DNA of 64,000 nucleotides from Tuctoria greenei (GCA_036927565.1 JAYESD010000003.1:98069591-98133590); one strand, 5' to 3'. Positions 13,001 through 22,917 are shown, numbered from the stretch's first letter. The notes: generated by a model not told the origin, from the letters alone. Translations and numbers: made by a program.

Positions 13001-13676
13001 CCTTCCGGAATAACACACAGTCATTGACACATGCATCGATCTTTTCGTATCTCAGCCAGAGGTCACGAACAACCTTCTGAACATTATCAAGTGTATTAGG
13101 AATGCAATGGCCCTCTGGAAGCACATATGAGAATAGTTCAAGGATGAACTCACACGCTTTTTTTCTCAAATCAGTTAAACACTTTATCTGGTACAACCTG
13201 ACAATGAGGGATAATTGGGTCACCTTGTCATGACCTGGATACAACTCCTTTTTGGCATCATTTAATAAGTCAAAGAATGCCTTTGCACACCTAGTTGGCT
13301 CCTGCTAGTTTATAGCATTTTCTGGATCATCAACACCTGCTGAAGTACCACCATGATCACCAGTGCCTCTAAGAAGGCTGGACAGCATATTTTCCATAGC
13401 AGCATCATCAAAAATTATCTCCTCATTATTTGATGATTGCTCAACAATTTTTTTCTCAACCTGTTTTCCTCCATGGTGTACCGAACAAGTACAATCAAAT
13501 GGCATCCCATTGTGAAGCAAGTGAAGATGAACTTCCTTGCGTCTCCCGTGGCAAGTATTATGGCATTTCGTGCAAGTACAAGGCTTAGTTTCTTCTTCAC
13601 GAGTGCCCTGGAATGCTAAATTTAAAAATGACTTCATTGCATCCTGCCACTCCTTCGTACGCTTGTCTTTTCCCAT
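10090..13676 (-). CDS. E2 TnpD: TNP2-type CACTA transposase (multi-exon, possibly decayed)
   Basis: It starts at ATG 13676 (MGKDKRTKEWQDAMKSFLNLAF). A Transpos_assoc-type N-terminus follows, with Cys/His pairs (CTCTKCHNTCHG) and a HL..NGM..DCT motif (13305-13676). A Cys-rich segment is at 12957-13244 (IDACVNDCVLF, LDRCPECGE). The Transposase_21 core covers 11724-12836 (RHPADSKAWKHFD, DGFNPFGV, CPYCHVNTDALWL, MGHRRFLP, LDVMHIEKNICDRILG). DUF4218-type sequence is at 11087-11857, DUF4216-type at 10269-10784 (YEPYILATQAEQVFYV), and an acidic Asp/Glu-rich C-terminus at 10090-10314. It should bind and cleave element ends. The segments lie in different frames; some breaks fit introns, others may be mutations, so activity is uncertain. 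It is better preserved than the E1 copy. Confidence 0.85.
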
Positions 13677-13739
13677 CCATGTCTTGTCTTCTTACATTGC
13701 TTCCTACAATTCAATCAGCGTATCCGTAAGAGGACTGAA

Positions 13740-14190
13740 CTACAATAACATTATGTGAGCAATTGTACCTAGCGCTGTTGCTCCTCCACGTGCGGCGGCC
13801 GGTGGATGCTCCTCCACGCCGGTGGCCGGCGGAAGCTCTTCCAAGAGCGTGGCGGCCAGCGGATGCTCCTCCAATAGCGTGGCGGCCGGCGGATGCTCCT
13901 CCAAGAGCGTGGCGGCCGGCAGACGCTCCTCCAGGCGCGTTTCGTGCAATCGGGAAAGGGGCCATTGTGGATCGAAGGGTCCGGTGGGGAGGCAGCCAGA
14001 ACAAAGCGTACGTGAAGCTATCAGAGTAGGCCCAACACAGCGTTGGGCCGCTTGTTAATCGTGGGCTGAAACTGCTTTGAGTCACTTTGTATTCCTGGGG
14101 CGAAATAGCGCTGGAACACTTGGTGTTCGTCCCCATGTACACGTGAGCCCATGTACTGAAATTTGGCGTTGTTAAAGGAGCTATTTTTCG
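13740..14190 (-). promoter_or_regulatory. Region upstream of E2 TnpD with a 30-bp GC-rich tandem repeat
   Basis: About five copies of a 30-bp unit (ggatgctcctccaagagcgt followed by ggcggccggc) occupy 13795-13945. The unit is a multiple of three, so all frames stay open and give artificial Gly/Ala/Ser/Arg-rich reading frames. The same region with similar repeats precedes E1's TnpD at 33770-34190. It is probably the leader or promoter of the transposase gene; an N-terminal coding exon is a less likely alternative. Confidence 0.55.
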
Positions 14191-14224
14191 ATAAAAGGAG
14201 AAATTTTTAATTTCACACGCGAAG

Positions 14225-14790
14225 GGCCCGGACACGGCTTGTATACTCCATTCAGTGCTTCCCTGCGTGCTCCTACTTAAGTGTCATGATTTTCTTGGCC
14301 CTTTAATTTACCTAACATAATGCCTGATTTAACTTCAACCAATTAGATGATGACACATAAGCGCAGAGTACGCATGGAAGCACAAATGGGAGCACCGAAG
14401 TTGCATCCGAATGGGAGGACACGTCTTGTATACTCCCATTCAGTGCTTCCTTGCGTGCTCATACTTAAGTGTCATGATTTTATTTTCCCTTTCATTTACC
14501 TAACATAATGCCTGATTTAACTTCAACCAATTAGATGATGACACATAAGCACGGAGTACGCATGGAAGCACAAACAGGAGCACCGAAGTTGCATCCGAAC
14601 AGGAGGACACAGCTTGTATACTCCCATTCAGTGCTTCCATTCGTGCTCCTACTTAAGTGTCATGATTTTATTGGCCCTTTCATTTACCTAACATAATTCC
14701 TGATTTAACTTTAACCAATTAGATGATGACACATAAGCGCGGAGTACGCATGGAAGCACAAACGAGAGCACCAAAGTTGCATCCCCAGAT
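14225..14790. repeat. Three tandem 187-bp units, each with a foldback structure
   Basis: The marker cttgtatactcc recurs at 14238, 14425 and 14613. Within each unit about 50 bp at the left (CTCCCATTCAGTGCTTCC... to AAGTGTCATGA) is the imperfect inverse of the right (ATGATGACACATAAGC... to GGAAGCACAAACGGGAG). Each is therefore like a miniature inverted-repeat element of about 150 bp, amplified in tandem with about 35 bp of linker. Confidence 0.75.
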
Positions 14791-15258
14791 GGTTGCCACG
14801 TACGTTCACGCTCCAAATCTTAGCGCACTGTACGGTTCCCCGTGACTGTACCACCCTGCTCTGATGATTGCCACGTACGCGAGCGCACCGAATCTTGCAG
14901 GGCGCACGGCCACACACAAACATCACGTCCGAACTTTGCTCAGCGATCCGAATAACTCGGCGCTCGGCGTGCACGATCCATCATCATGCGCACGAATAAT
15001 ATTATGAAATTATCAACTTTGATGATTCAATAATCCCAATCATGTTTCATCCAACCTACCAATGAAAAATTGGATCGTCCAGTCCATCCAACCAAACGTT
15101 AATTTGTATGATCCAAGACATAAAGAAATGGATGATCTATCTCCAATCGAGCTTCGACGTCCAACAAAACGCAATTGATGACTGAGAACTTTGTCACATG
15201 TCACTAGAGTGTACGCACAAATGACAAATACACGGCCTCAACACCGGGTTTAGGGTGC
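14783..15258. repeat. Duplicated segment, copy 1 (pair of 24280-24763)
   Basis: About 475 bp, from ccagatggttgccacgtacg to gtttagggtgca, recur with a few per cent differences and a small indel at 24280-24763. No coding function recognised. The copy ends at the 3' end of the F-box-like gene here and in unrelated sequence at the other site, so the segment moved as a unit within the cargo. Confidence 0.85.
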
Positions 15259-15816
15259 ATCTGGACGAGGCCTGCCCAGGAACCTCCAGGCGACACCATC
15301 GATACTATTCATGGCTTCACGTTGATACCGGCAGCACTCCTTGTTGGTCCACTTCATGGCGACAGACCCGACCGCGTTGTAGCCGACGTTTGCCTCACCT
15401 TCGACCTGCCGGGTATACTCGAAGGCGTTGGGGGCCCTGCTGTCGGCGTCGTAGCGGAGTATGGCGAGGACGTAGGCCTCCACCATGTGGCCGTTCACGG
15501 TCGCTCGGGCAAGGAACTGGGTGCCCGACTGCGCGCGACTGTGCAGGAAGACGAGGTCGAACCCGGTGACGTAGCACGCATGAGGGTTGCCGATGATTGC
15601 CAGGCGGTCCACGAGGCGGTCGTAGCTCCGGTTATACTTCCAGATGCTCACCCGCTCCAGCGCCACGTGCCTGCCCACGGCGTGACCCCGGCATGCCGCG
15701 TGCATGGCCTTGGAGGTGGCGCGCAGACTGGAGAGGTCGTCCATGGGCTGCAGGGAGGTTGCGGTGACCCACCCCGCGATCAGGACCGCAATATCGTGCG
15801 GCAAGGGGAACTCCAT
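15250..15816 (-). CDS. F-box-like protein (grass family, C-terminally truncated), captured in E2
   Basis: The reading frame starts at ATG 15816 (MEFPLPHDIAVLIAGWVTA) and gives 188 residues. The open frame extends further upstream, but the E1 copies also begin at this Met. Residues 1-50 look like an F-box-type helical domain (LPHDIAVLIAG...LSSLRATSKAMHAAC...VGRHVALE). A repeat-like region follows (AIIGNPHACYVTGFDLVF, GHMVEAYVLAILRYD, RQVEGEANV, NKECCRYQREA). Relatives usually end in a Cys/His segment (C...C...RIRHEHFAFCR), seen in the pseudogenes at 34.9 and 37.1 kb. Here it is replaced by RFLGRPRPDAP, where the duplicated segment joins. An F-box protein would link substrates to an SCF ubiquitin ligase; function of this truncated copy is doubtful. 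Upstream sequence to about 15960 is shared with the E1 copies, so the promoter travelled with it. Confidence 0.65.
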   Translation of the reverse strand: MEFPLPHDIAVLIAGWVTATSLQPMDDLSSLRATSKAMHAACRGHAVGRHVALERVSIWKYNRSYDRLVDRLAIIGNPHACYVTGFDLVFLHSRAQSGTQFLARATVNGHMVEAYVLAILRYDADSRAPNAFEYTRQVEGEANVGYNAVGSVAMKWTNKECCRYQREAMNSIDGVAWRFLGRPRPDAP

Positions 15817-16039
15817 GGGCTTCGAAGGGAACCAATGAGGACACACGCGACGGAGACGAAGAGGAAGAGTACGTGCGGAGAAGAGGATGGCATGTGTGTG
15901 TTGCGGAGAAGAGGATGGTGCGTCTTTATTAGTACGCGCGGAGAAGACGATGAGATGCGCGCAGTGATAGTTATGGCTTCTAAAGTGCACCGTTTGGAAT
16001 GCTACTTGCAAAACTGGGGTTACAGCTTCTAAAGTGCAA

Positions 16040-16110
16040 CTGTACGCTACTTTAGCCGCTGGAGTTGTCAGCAGGCAGAAGATCGCCCGCAGCGGGGCCT
16101 GCAAAGAGGT
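16040..16110. repeat. GC-rich motif shared (inverted) with the E1 F-box units
   Basis: The reverse complement (TTTGCAGGCCCCGCTGCGGGCGATC..., then CCAGCGGCTAAAGTA) matches 34670-34730, 36780-36850 and 38640-38710. It is part of the repeat unit carrying F-box copies but inverted relative to the gene, so the E2 unit has been rearranged. Confidence 0.7.
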
Positions 16111-16123
16111 TTGTAAAAAAGTA

Positions 16124-16193
16124 CTCCTCCATCCGCCCCAAGTCAAATCTATTTTTAGCTTTGTTCAAACTTACATTTGACCAATGATTTCTT
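16124..16193 (+). mobile_element. Truncated Stowaway-type MITE
   Basis: TA followed by CTCCTCCATCCGCCCCAAG and about 50 bp matching the left part of the intact element at 36541-36778; the homology stops at 16193. Confidence 0.7.
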
Positions 16194-16257
16194 GCCTGGT
16201 CCTTATTCTCATCATCAAGGTCCTCCGCCTGCTGCCAAAGATGACTTGGGGGTAGAA

Positions 16258-17216
16258 TAGGGATGAAAACGGTCGGAATTGAGCTTATTACCTTTGACAA
16301 CTCCTTATTCAAATTGGTGTCTGAATAAAAAGTTTAAAGAATTGAGCTTATTAGTCCCTCCGTCTCTAAATACTTGTCACTTTGTTGTTCAAAAATAAAC
16401 TACAAAGCGATATTTACAACGGCCCCGTTTGGAACGTAGGAATCCAAATCTCAAGAATTGGAAAAAACATAGGAATAGACAAAATGCAGGAACGAAGAAA
16501 GTGAGCAACTATAAACAAAATTCTTTAGAATCTTAACTATCATTATTTGTAATACATAAATCAAAGTCATAAACTCTTGCCAAAATGAACTACCAGTTTA
16601 CTTCATAAACAACTTCATTCCTATGTTTCTAACATCAAAACGTCTATTGCATTGCAATAGCTCAAAAATAATTATTCCCTTGTTTCAAAAAAAGAAATAA
16701 TTATTCCATGCAAATCATTAGGTTAGTTAATTTGACTTTTAACACCCTATATATTCCCTCCATAGCCAACCAGCAGACCACAAAGAACTTGGACTGGATT
16801 ATTTCATTCCTCCATTTTATAGGAAAGGAAGTCTTTCTACATGAAACGAAATATGATTCCTGTGTTCCAAACACCTGTGACATAAGCACAATGTAGGAAT
16901 GAATTCTTTTGAAGTTTCCTTTAAAAATCCTCTATCCAAGGGACGGAGAGAGTACATGTCAGCCCATTAGACCCAACCTATTATTTGGAAAGTATTCGGT
17001 TATTGTTCGGAAATTTTCCATTAAAATATGGTATTCCGACAATTCGGTCGGAAATGATTCTAAATCATTTCCATTCCATTTACCAAATTTCAATGTCCGA
17101 TAAAAACGGTAATCGGATCGAAAATTTTGGAAATTGTCGAAAATGGTAATCGCATCAGCAATTTTCGAAAACGGCGTCGAACGGTTCGGGAATATACCGT
17201 ACCATTTTCATCCCTA
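16258..17216. mobile_element. 959-bp element with TAGGGATGAAAACGG termini
   Basis: TAGGGATGAAAACGGTCGG at the left pairs with ...CCATTTTCATCCCTA at the right. The interior (16990-17200) is rich in TTCGG/CCGAAA motifs. A second element (16421-16880) is nested inside, as is a half-terminus of a CCCTCCGTCTC type near 16354. No coding capacity. Confidence 0.6.
16421..16880. mobile_element. Nested MITE with GGCCCCGTTTGGAACGTAGGAATCC terminus
   Basis: The left end GGCCCCGTTTGGAACGTAGG pairs imperfectly with GATTCCTGTGTTCCAAACACC at about 16855-16875. The terminus resembles hAT- or Mutator-related miniature elements of grasses. Non-coding and AT-rich inside. Confidence 0.55.
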
Positions 17217-17322
17217 GGGCGGAATGATCCTGGCTCATAACAATGACGGTGCTCATCAAGCTCACAAGCTCAACTTCATTCATCCTCAAACTAGCTAATT
17301 ATTTCAGATGGATTTACGTTAA

Positions 17323-17871
17323 GGGGTGTGCATTCGGTCTACCCAATATTTTGGTTCGGGTATTTCGATCTTTTTAAAAATTCGGTTTCTTGAAATCACT
17401 ACCAGAATTGTTGTAATAATATTAGGTACCCGAACATTTTGGGTACCAAAATTCCGGTTCGATCTTCGGTCCTACCCGATATATCCGAATTATACATTAT
17501 ATCCATGTCATGTTTGCACAAATTTAATATGATTGATAAATTTAATCCCATGAGGTCATTTATTATAAATTGAAAAATGAAAAATAATAAATAAACGTTT
17601 AAATCCAACAACTTCACACATCACAACTTGAAAATAAAATATCTAAATTTGAATTGTTCGTAATTTAGCACACATAATTTAACTTATTATTTGATGGACC
17701 GACTATTCGGTTATTTCAGTTACCCGAGAGTGGTACCCGAACCCGACATTTATTTTTCAGTTATTTATATTTGCTACCCGAAAAGTACCCGATACCCGAT
17801 ATTTCGGTCTTTTCAGTTCCGGTTCGGTTTTATCGGTTTCGGTTTTTCGGTCTCAGTTTATTTGCCCACCC
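17323..17871. mobile_element. Non-autonomous element with GGGTGTGCATTCGGT ... TTTGCCCACCC ends
   Basis: The left GGGTGTGCATTCGGTCTACC and the right CGGTCTCAGTTTATTTGCCCACCC are inverted and rich in CGGTT/AACCG motifs. About 550 bp, non-coding. Confidence 0.55.
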
Positions 17872-17997
17872 ATATTTTACGTAGTAGTAGCATATGGGAT
17901 ATACTTATTTCTCTGCCATGTTTTTTGCAAAACTATTTAGTGATATATCCTATGTGCATATTACATATGTAAAACTAATGTAAAGTATAAAAAATTT

Positions 17998-18223
17998 TCA
18001 AAGGGAAGTCTTAGGTTTCGTCAAATCTATCTTTGAGATTTATGCAATTTTCATATGTTTTAACAATACAAGAATTGTACTTTTAGATTCACCATGAAAA
18101 TATTTCCATAATATACAATCTAATGCTACATGTTATTGAAGTTAATAAATTCCATATAAATCATTTGTCAAAGGTAATTAGTTCGACCAAAACAGAAATA
18201 GAGTTGAGTTGGGGCGGAGGAAG
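17998..18223 (-). mobile_element. Degenerate Stowaway-type MITE
   Basis: It matches the element at 36541-36778 in reverse orientation over about 200 bp (AATTGTACTTTTAGATTCACCATGAA, ATTGAAGTTAAT) and ends GAGTTGAGTTGGGGCGGAGGAAG followed by TA. The left terminus is eroded. Confidence 0.7.
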
Positions 18224-18446
18224 TATTATACGTTGTCGTTTGCCGCATAAGTTTCGTCCTTCGTTCAAGCCGTAGCCATTTGTAAAGGCGACTGATGCGA
18301 CCGGGCGCACCGAGCTAACGTGTGCACCAGTCACCGAGGCGCCTTAAACGCGCGCAGCGCATGCGCATCTTTGAATTCAATTGGTACCGCTCCGAGTCCC
18401 ATCACCACTACTGCACGCGTCAAGAGACGAACAGCCAAGCGGGTTC

Positions 18447-18604
18447 AAATCCCCTGTAGTACTAGAGGTGCAGTAGACATGGCTGACATGAGGGCCCCAC
18501 ATGGTGTGGGACCCACATGTTAGCCACCTCTACTGCACCTGTAGTACTGCAGAGGTCCCACCACTCAGTTGCAGTAACTGCAGTGCAGTTACTACAGGGG
18601 ATTT
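18447..18604. mobile_element. Small palindromic MITE in the promoter of the first DVF-family copy
   Basis: AAATCCCCTGTAGTA at 18447-18461 pairs with TACTACAGGGGATTT at 18590-18604, with a second inner inverted pair (GTAGTACTAGAGGTGCAGTA / TACTGCACCTGTAGTACTGC). It ends just before the TATA box at 18613. Related palindromes are at 29251-29344 and, more diverged, near 35850 and 38020. Confidence 0.65.
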
Positions 18605-18612
18605 CTTCTACG

Positions 18613-18620
18613 CTATAAGA
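18613..18620 (+). promoter_or_regulatory. TATA box of the first DVF-family copy
   Basis: CTATAAGA, about 73 bp upstream of ATG 18693. It occupies the place of the CTATAAAG boxes of the two paralogues, but the leader is shorter. Confidence 0.5.
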
Positions 18621-18692
18621 TCACCCGGGCAAGCCATCATCTTCCTCGCACAGCCACTCTTCCTCTCTTCCAAAAATCGCGCCAAGAACACC

Positions 18693-19049
18693 ATGGCTGA
18701 CAAGACAACACCGCCGCCAAGCCCGCCGAAGGACGCCAAGGGGAAGCGTCCCCGACCGGACTCCCCTCCGAACATGGAGTGGGCTCTCCGAAAGATGGCG
18801 CACGATGTATTTGACAATACATCGCGCTCCATGCGTCGCCTTGGGCTTGGTCCCCTTCTAGAGCATGCTGCCATGGGGACCACGAGCCACTACGTCTTCG
18901 GCAGGACGCACTTGGTCGGTCGGCTCGACGTCCTCTAGGAGACGCTGGCGGACAAGCTCGGTGTCGCCGGCCGTGACAACCTGGTGGCGGCGACGTCCAG
19001 GAAACTGGGCTTCCCATCTCCGCCGCGGGTGGTGCCCCCGCCCAGCTAG
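18693..19049 (+). pseudogene. DVF/RLGLG family, copy 1 (broken)
   Basis: It starts at ATG 18693 (MADKTTPPPSPPKDAKGKRP). It has the family core AHDVFDNTSRSMRRLGLGPL..., TSHYVFGR, GRLDVL, then a TAG at 18936-18938 where both paralogues have Tyr (LYETIGE). Beyond the stop the frame stays open for 36 codons (ETLADKLGVAGRDNLVAATSRKL) and ends PPPS at 19049. It lacks most of the N-terminal Pro-rich region and the coiled coil preceding the core in the paralogues. The family is not one I recognise; this copy is a recent nonsense pseudogene or encodes an 81-aa truncated protein. Confidence 0.6.
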
Positions 19050-19800
19050 GAACCCAAGGAGGAGGAGGAGGAGGAGGAGAAGGAGAAGTAGGTGGAGCTA
19101 GGTGGAGAAGTAGTTTTTTTCTTGTTCTTAGTTGTGTTGTTTATCTTTTCTTGTTTGTAGTTTGTGTTTTTCTTTTTTCCTGTTTTTAACGTATCATCTT
19201 AAGGTAATGAACTTTATATTTCTGTTCATTGGTGCGCAAAAATAGTTCTAATGTTGCTGTTCTAACGATAAACTAGTGGACTATTTATCTCTTTTATCTT
19301 TTAGAATAGAATATATTTCCACTTCCAACTCTACTGAGCTGGAGATCCAGAAAAAGACTATCATCTATACTAGTTTATCTGATAAGACCAGCAGGGAGAA
19401 GCCCACTCTCTGTTCAAACCCAACATGGATCCAACATAATGAGCAATCAAACAGCAAAGCACGTAGTAAATCACAAAAAACGCAACAACACTTTTTGGAG
19501 TACGTATCAAATTTAGCCCATATTAGATGCTCGTGGGCGTCATTGCAAAAGGGTGAAGACAAAAAATACTTGATTCCGGATGGCTTGCAAAAACAAACTA
19601 GAAGTTAGGGTCATCGAAATTTTTGCCTGATTTGGATGGAGTCTTAGTTATAGACTTCCATAATAATAAAATGTGTCGGGTATTTTAACTTTCACAAGTG
19701 TGTCATAAAATGTATCGCGTGTTTTACTTTCACTAATGTGTCATAAAGTGTACGCCGGCCACGTATTCTGATCCAACTGTACAACTTCAAATAAAGGAGG
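19050..19800. other. Spacer without recognisable gene
   Basis: Begins with a T-rich 3' trailer resembling those downstream of the two paralogues (Cttgttttta, gtaatga). A 110-codon frame at 19276-19608 has no recognisable similarity. Otherwise AT-rich and featureless. Confidence 0.4.
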
Positions 19801-19804
19801 GTTA

Positions 19805-20798
19805 GAGCATCTCCAACCCCTTTGTTATTTTTGGTTTGCTATTCTTTCAAATGACAAATATGCTATCCACATTTAGCATCTCATTCCATGAGCATCTCCA
19901 ACCCGTTTGCTATATGATGTTGTATATTAATTTTTTTTCATATTTTATTAGTATATAATAATTATTTTAAAATTCAAATAACATTGTTGCAATGGCTATA
20001 TTGTAACGGTTGTATTTATAACGGCTATTTTTCAATCATTATGTTTCTAACGACTATTTTTCAACGGATGTATTTCCAATGGCTAATTTTCAATGACTAT
20101 TTTGCAATGGAACGATGATAATGTACCAAAAATCGGGAATGGCAAACCGGATAGCATTTGCTACTAGTAGCACACCGAGAGCTCCATATATGGCAAATGG
20201 CTAAAAGTAGCAATCCTAGTAGCAAACCGAATGGAGATGATTTTTGCTCTAGATTTGCTAAATAATAGATAGCACATCATATAGCTATAGGGTTGGGGAT
20301 GCTCTTTTAGCCATTACCTATATAGTGTGATATCCTATTATGTAGCAAATTTAGAGCAAAAATCATCTCCAACCCATTTGCTATTAGGATTGCTACTTTT
20401 AGCCATTTGCTATATGGAGCTCTCGGTGTGCTACTAGTAGCAAATGTTATCCGGTTTGCTATCCCCAATTTCTGCTACATTATTGTCATTTCTGTTGCAA
20501 AATAGTTGTTGAAAATTAACCGTTAGAAATACAACCGTTGAAAAATAGTCATTAGAAATATTACCATTGAAAAATAGCCGTTAGAAATACAAACGTCACA
20601 ATATAGCCGTTGCAACAATGTTATTTGAATTTTAAAATAATCATTACATATTAATAAAATATGAAATTTTTTTTAATATAGCACATCATATAGCAAACGG
20701 GTTGGAGATGTTCATAGAATGAGATGCTAAACGTGGACAGCATATTTGCTATTTGAAAGAATAGCAAACAAAAAATAGCAAACGGGTTGGAGATGCTC
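19805..20798. mobile_element. 994-bp foldback (palindromic) Tourist-like element
   Basis: GAGCATCTCCAACCC at the left and GGGTTGGAGATGCTC at the right are perfect inverted termini, flanked by TTA on both sides (19802-19804 and 20799-20801), the PIF/Harbinger-type duplication. The inverted similarity covers almost the full length: arms of about 480 bp meet near 20305-20340. The transcript would fold into a long hairpin. No coding capacity; additional internal copies of the terminus occur at about 19892, 20284, 20369 and 20700. Confidence 0.85.
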
Positions 20799-20801
20799 TT
20801 A

Positions 20802-21330
20802 GAAGATTGGTGGAAAATAATACGAACTTATAAGAAAAAGGAGAAGAAGAAAAATGATGGCGCACATTTCGATACATGAACCGTGACACTGCTAACATCC
20901 ATCTTCATTGGCCAGTTCCCAATTCCGCTGATCTCTCCAGCATGTATTCACACTAGCTACTCTCTGGTGACTAGACCCAGGGTATCCTGTGGCACACCCG
21001 ACATATCCAGTTGGTGGGCTCCTGAGAAATGTTATTGTTGTTGTACGTGGTGTTAGGTTGAGACCATGCAACTTGTGGTCATAACGATAAGAATTAAAAA
21101 TTAGAAAGAGTATATAAGATTCAAAAATCTTCATTACTCTCTTTACTCTGGGCTCGGGCCCGTCAAATTCGGAAACTCCTCCGCTCATATCGTAACTGCA
21201 TCAGTTATATATCCAAGCCCATTTCCAATTAAAATCAAAACTAAAGGTGTAGACGAAGGTTTTGCACAAGAGAGAGAGTTGCGCTGCGCCCCTGCAGACG
21301 GCAACCGTAGGGACGACAAGGAGAGAGACC
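20802..21330. other. Spacer / probable 5' region of the exonuclease pseudogene
   Basis: No gene, repeat or terminus recognised. The last 100 bp (gcacaagagagagagttgcg) could be the former leader of the pseudogene that starts at 21333. Confidence 0.35.
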
Positions 21331-21332
21331 CA

Positions 21333-21928
21333 ATGGCGGGGATTCAGGTGTACAACGTGATGTTCGGGGAAGACGTGATCACCACCACCGTGACGTCCTC
21401 CAGCAAGGCCGTGGAGGACTGGCTCGACGAGGTCCTCTCCGTCCACCGTGGGCGCTTTCACAAGCTCGTCGTCAGGCTCGATCTCTAGTGGCGCCCCAGC
21501 TACTCCGCCAACCAGAACCCCGTCGCCGTTCTGCAGCTCTGCGTCGGTCACCGCTGCCTCATGTTCTAGGTCATCCACGCTGACTACTTCCCCGACGAGC
21601 AGATGATTTCCTCAACGATTCCGACTACCGCTTCGTCGGCGTGGAGGGTGACACCGACAGACTTTGGTAGGACTGGCAGCTGAAGGTGGCCAAAACGGTG
21701 GACCTGGCCGAGCTCGCGGCGGAGGAGATGGATCGCCCGAGCCTCCGCCGCGCGGGGCTGGAGGACATTGCGAGCGCCGTGATGGGCGCCGACATGGAGA
21801 AGCCTTACGGGGTGAGGACGAGCAACTGGGACGCGTACAATCTCTCCGGCGAGCAGATCAGCTATGCGTGCATCAACGCCTTCGTCTCCTTCGAGGTCGG
21901 CCGCAAGCTGCTCTTCGATGACTACTGA
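21333..21928 (+). pseudogene. WRN-type 3'-5' exonuclease (DEDD family), broken
   Basis: MAGIQVYNVMFGEDVITTTVTSS at 21333, then AVEDWLDEVL, HKLVVRLDL and, after a stop, WRPSYSANQNPVAVLQLCVGHRC. This is the N-terminal half of a plant Werner-like exonuclease. The first catalytic acid (DLEW in the family) is destroyed by a TAG at 21486-21488. A second TAG follows near 21568, a frameshift near 21603 and another TAG near 21668. The C-terminal half is open from 21686 (MAKTVDLAELAAEEM, LEDIASAVMG, ISYACINAFVSFEVGRKLL). There the usual catalytic Asp of ACIDAF has become Asn. The family removes nucleotides from DNA 3' ends. This copy cannot work and is cargo of E2. Confidence 0.85.
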
Positions 21929-22049
21929 TCTTACCACCGAGTTTGTGGATCGGTTGCCGTCGATCATCCCAGCATATGGAATTCGTAGGTGCATTGCTCA
22001 AGTTCTAGCTTTTGTGCTTGTGTTCCCAATCTCTCATAAAATTATTTTT

Positions 22050-22780
22050 TCTTGAGGAAACACTATATGTTGCTTTTAAAAACATGCATGTTATTTCACC
22101 TACATCGAGGTCTTTCACATGCATGTTAGTTGTCCATGCATGCTACACCCCAAACATGATCAACGAGCCCCAAACATGACAATCTCTCAACAAAAAAGGA
22201 GAACACGTAACGTCAGCAAACATGATCGAGGTCTTTCACATGTATGCTAGACGTACATATGCTACATCCCAAACATGTATTCCAAGAATAGAATAATATT
22301 TCCTACCATGAATATATATATTTCTATATTTATCATATTCTCTACCATGCATGTGTGAATGCTCTCAACCTACAATATGTGACAGTTTAACTACCACACT
22401 AATGATAAATATTATCCTGTCATCAATAGAGATAACAAATTTGACACAAGGATGTTCCCTCGACGGTACGAGGATAGAATGTGGACTACCATCGTCTAAT
22501 AAGCACACAGCTCTCACTACGTACGTACGTGGTTCATCAAATTAATCGATCGCATGCTGCCATTATGTATCGCTGTACTCGTCTTTTGAAGAAACAATAG
22601 GTGTAGGCGCTAGCCGCTACGTGTTCTGATTATAGGAACAAATGAACACACTTGTGAAAACACTTGCGATAACCGAGAGGAGGTGAACCGCAGTTTGGAG
22701 TAACTCTGACCGACGATTCAAAAGCACAATTTTTGAAGCATCCAATCATCTCCACTCACGTGCTTAGACGACGACCCGCT
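22050..22780. repeat. Intergenic segment with diverged repeats shared with 25030-25570
   Basis: The phrases catgatcgaggtctttcaca, gcatgctac, ccccaaacatgatcaacgagcc and caatctctcaacaaaaa recur several times here and again at 25030-25570. The two DVF-family genes therefore sit in duplicated units including their upstream DNA. No gene recognised. Confidence 0.6.
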
Positions 22781-22786
22781 ATAAAG
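22779..22786 (+). promoter_or_regulatory. TATA box of DVF-family copy 2
   Basis: CTATAAAG in the context cccgctataaaggcacacc, identical to that of copy 3; about 130 bp before the ATG. Confidence 0.65.
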
Positions 22787-22917
22787 GCACACCTTCCTCT
22801 TCTTCTCCGCCGCACCTCTCGATCGATTTTAGCCTCCAAACTTCTCCTCTTGCTTCTCCACCGCACCACCGTCGACCACCTCTCTCTCTCTTTGTTCGCA
22901 CCTCCGTCGTCGTACAA

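Noticed and set aside
13711..14235. 174-codon frame rich in GGASAGRHAL repeats
   Set aside because: Every frame through the 30-bp repeat is open; the frame runs into the tandem foldback units and has no other support.
15322..16032. 236-codon plus-strand frame opposite the F-box gene (likewise 37103-37774)
   Set aside because: Shadow of the GC-rich minus-strand F-box coding sequence; no family resemblance of its own.
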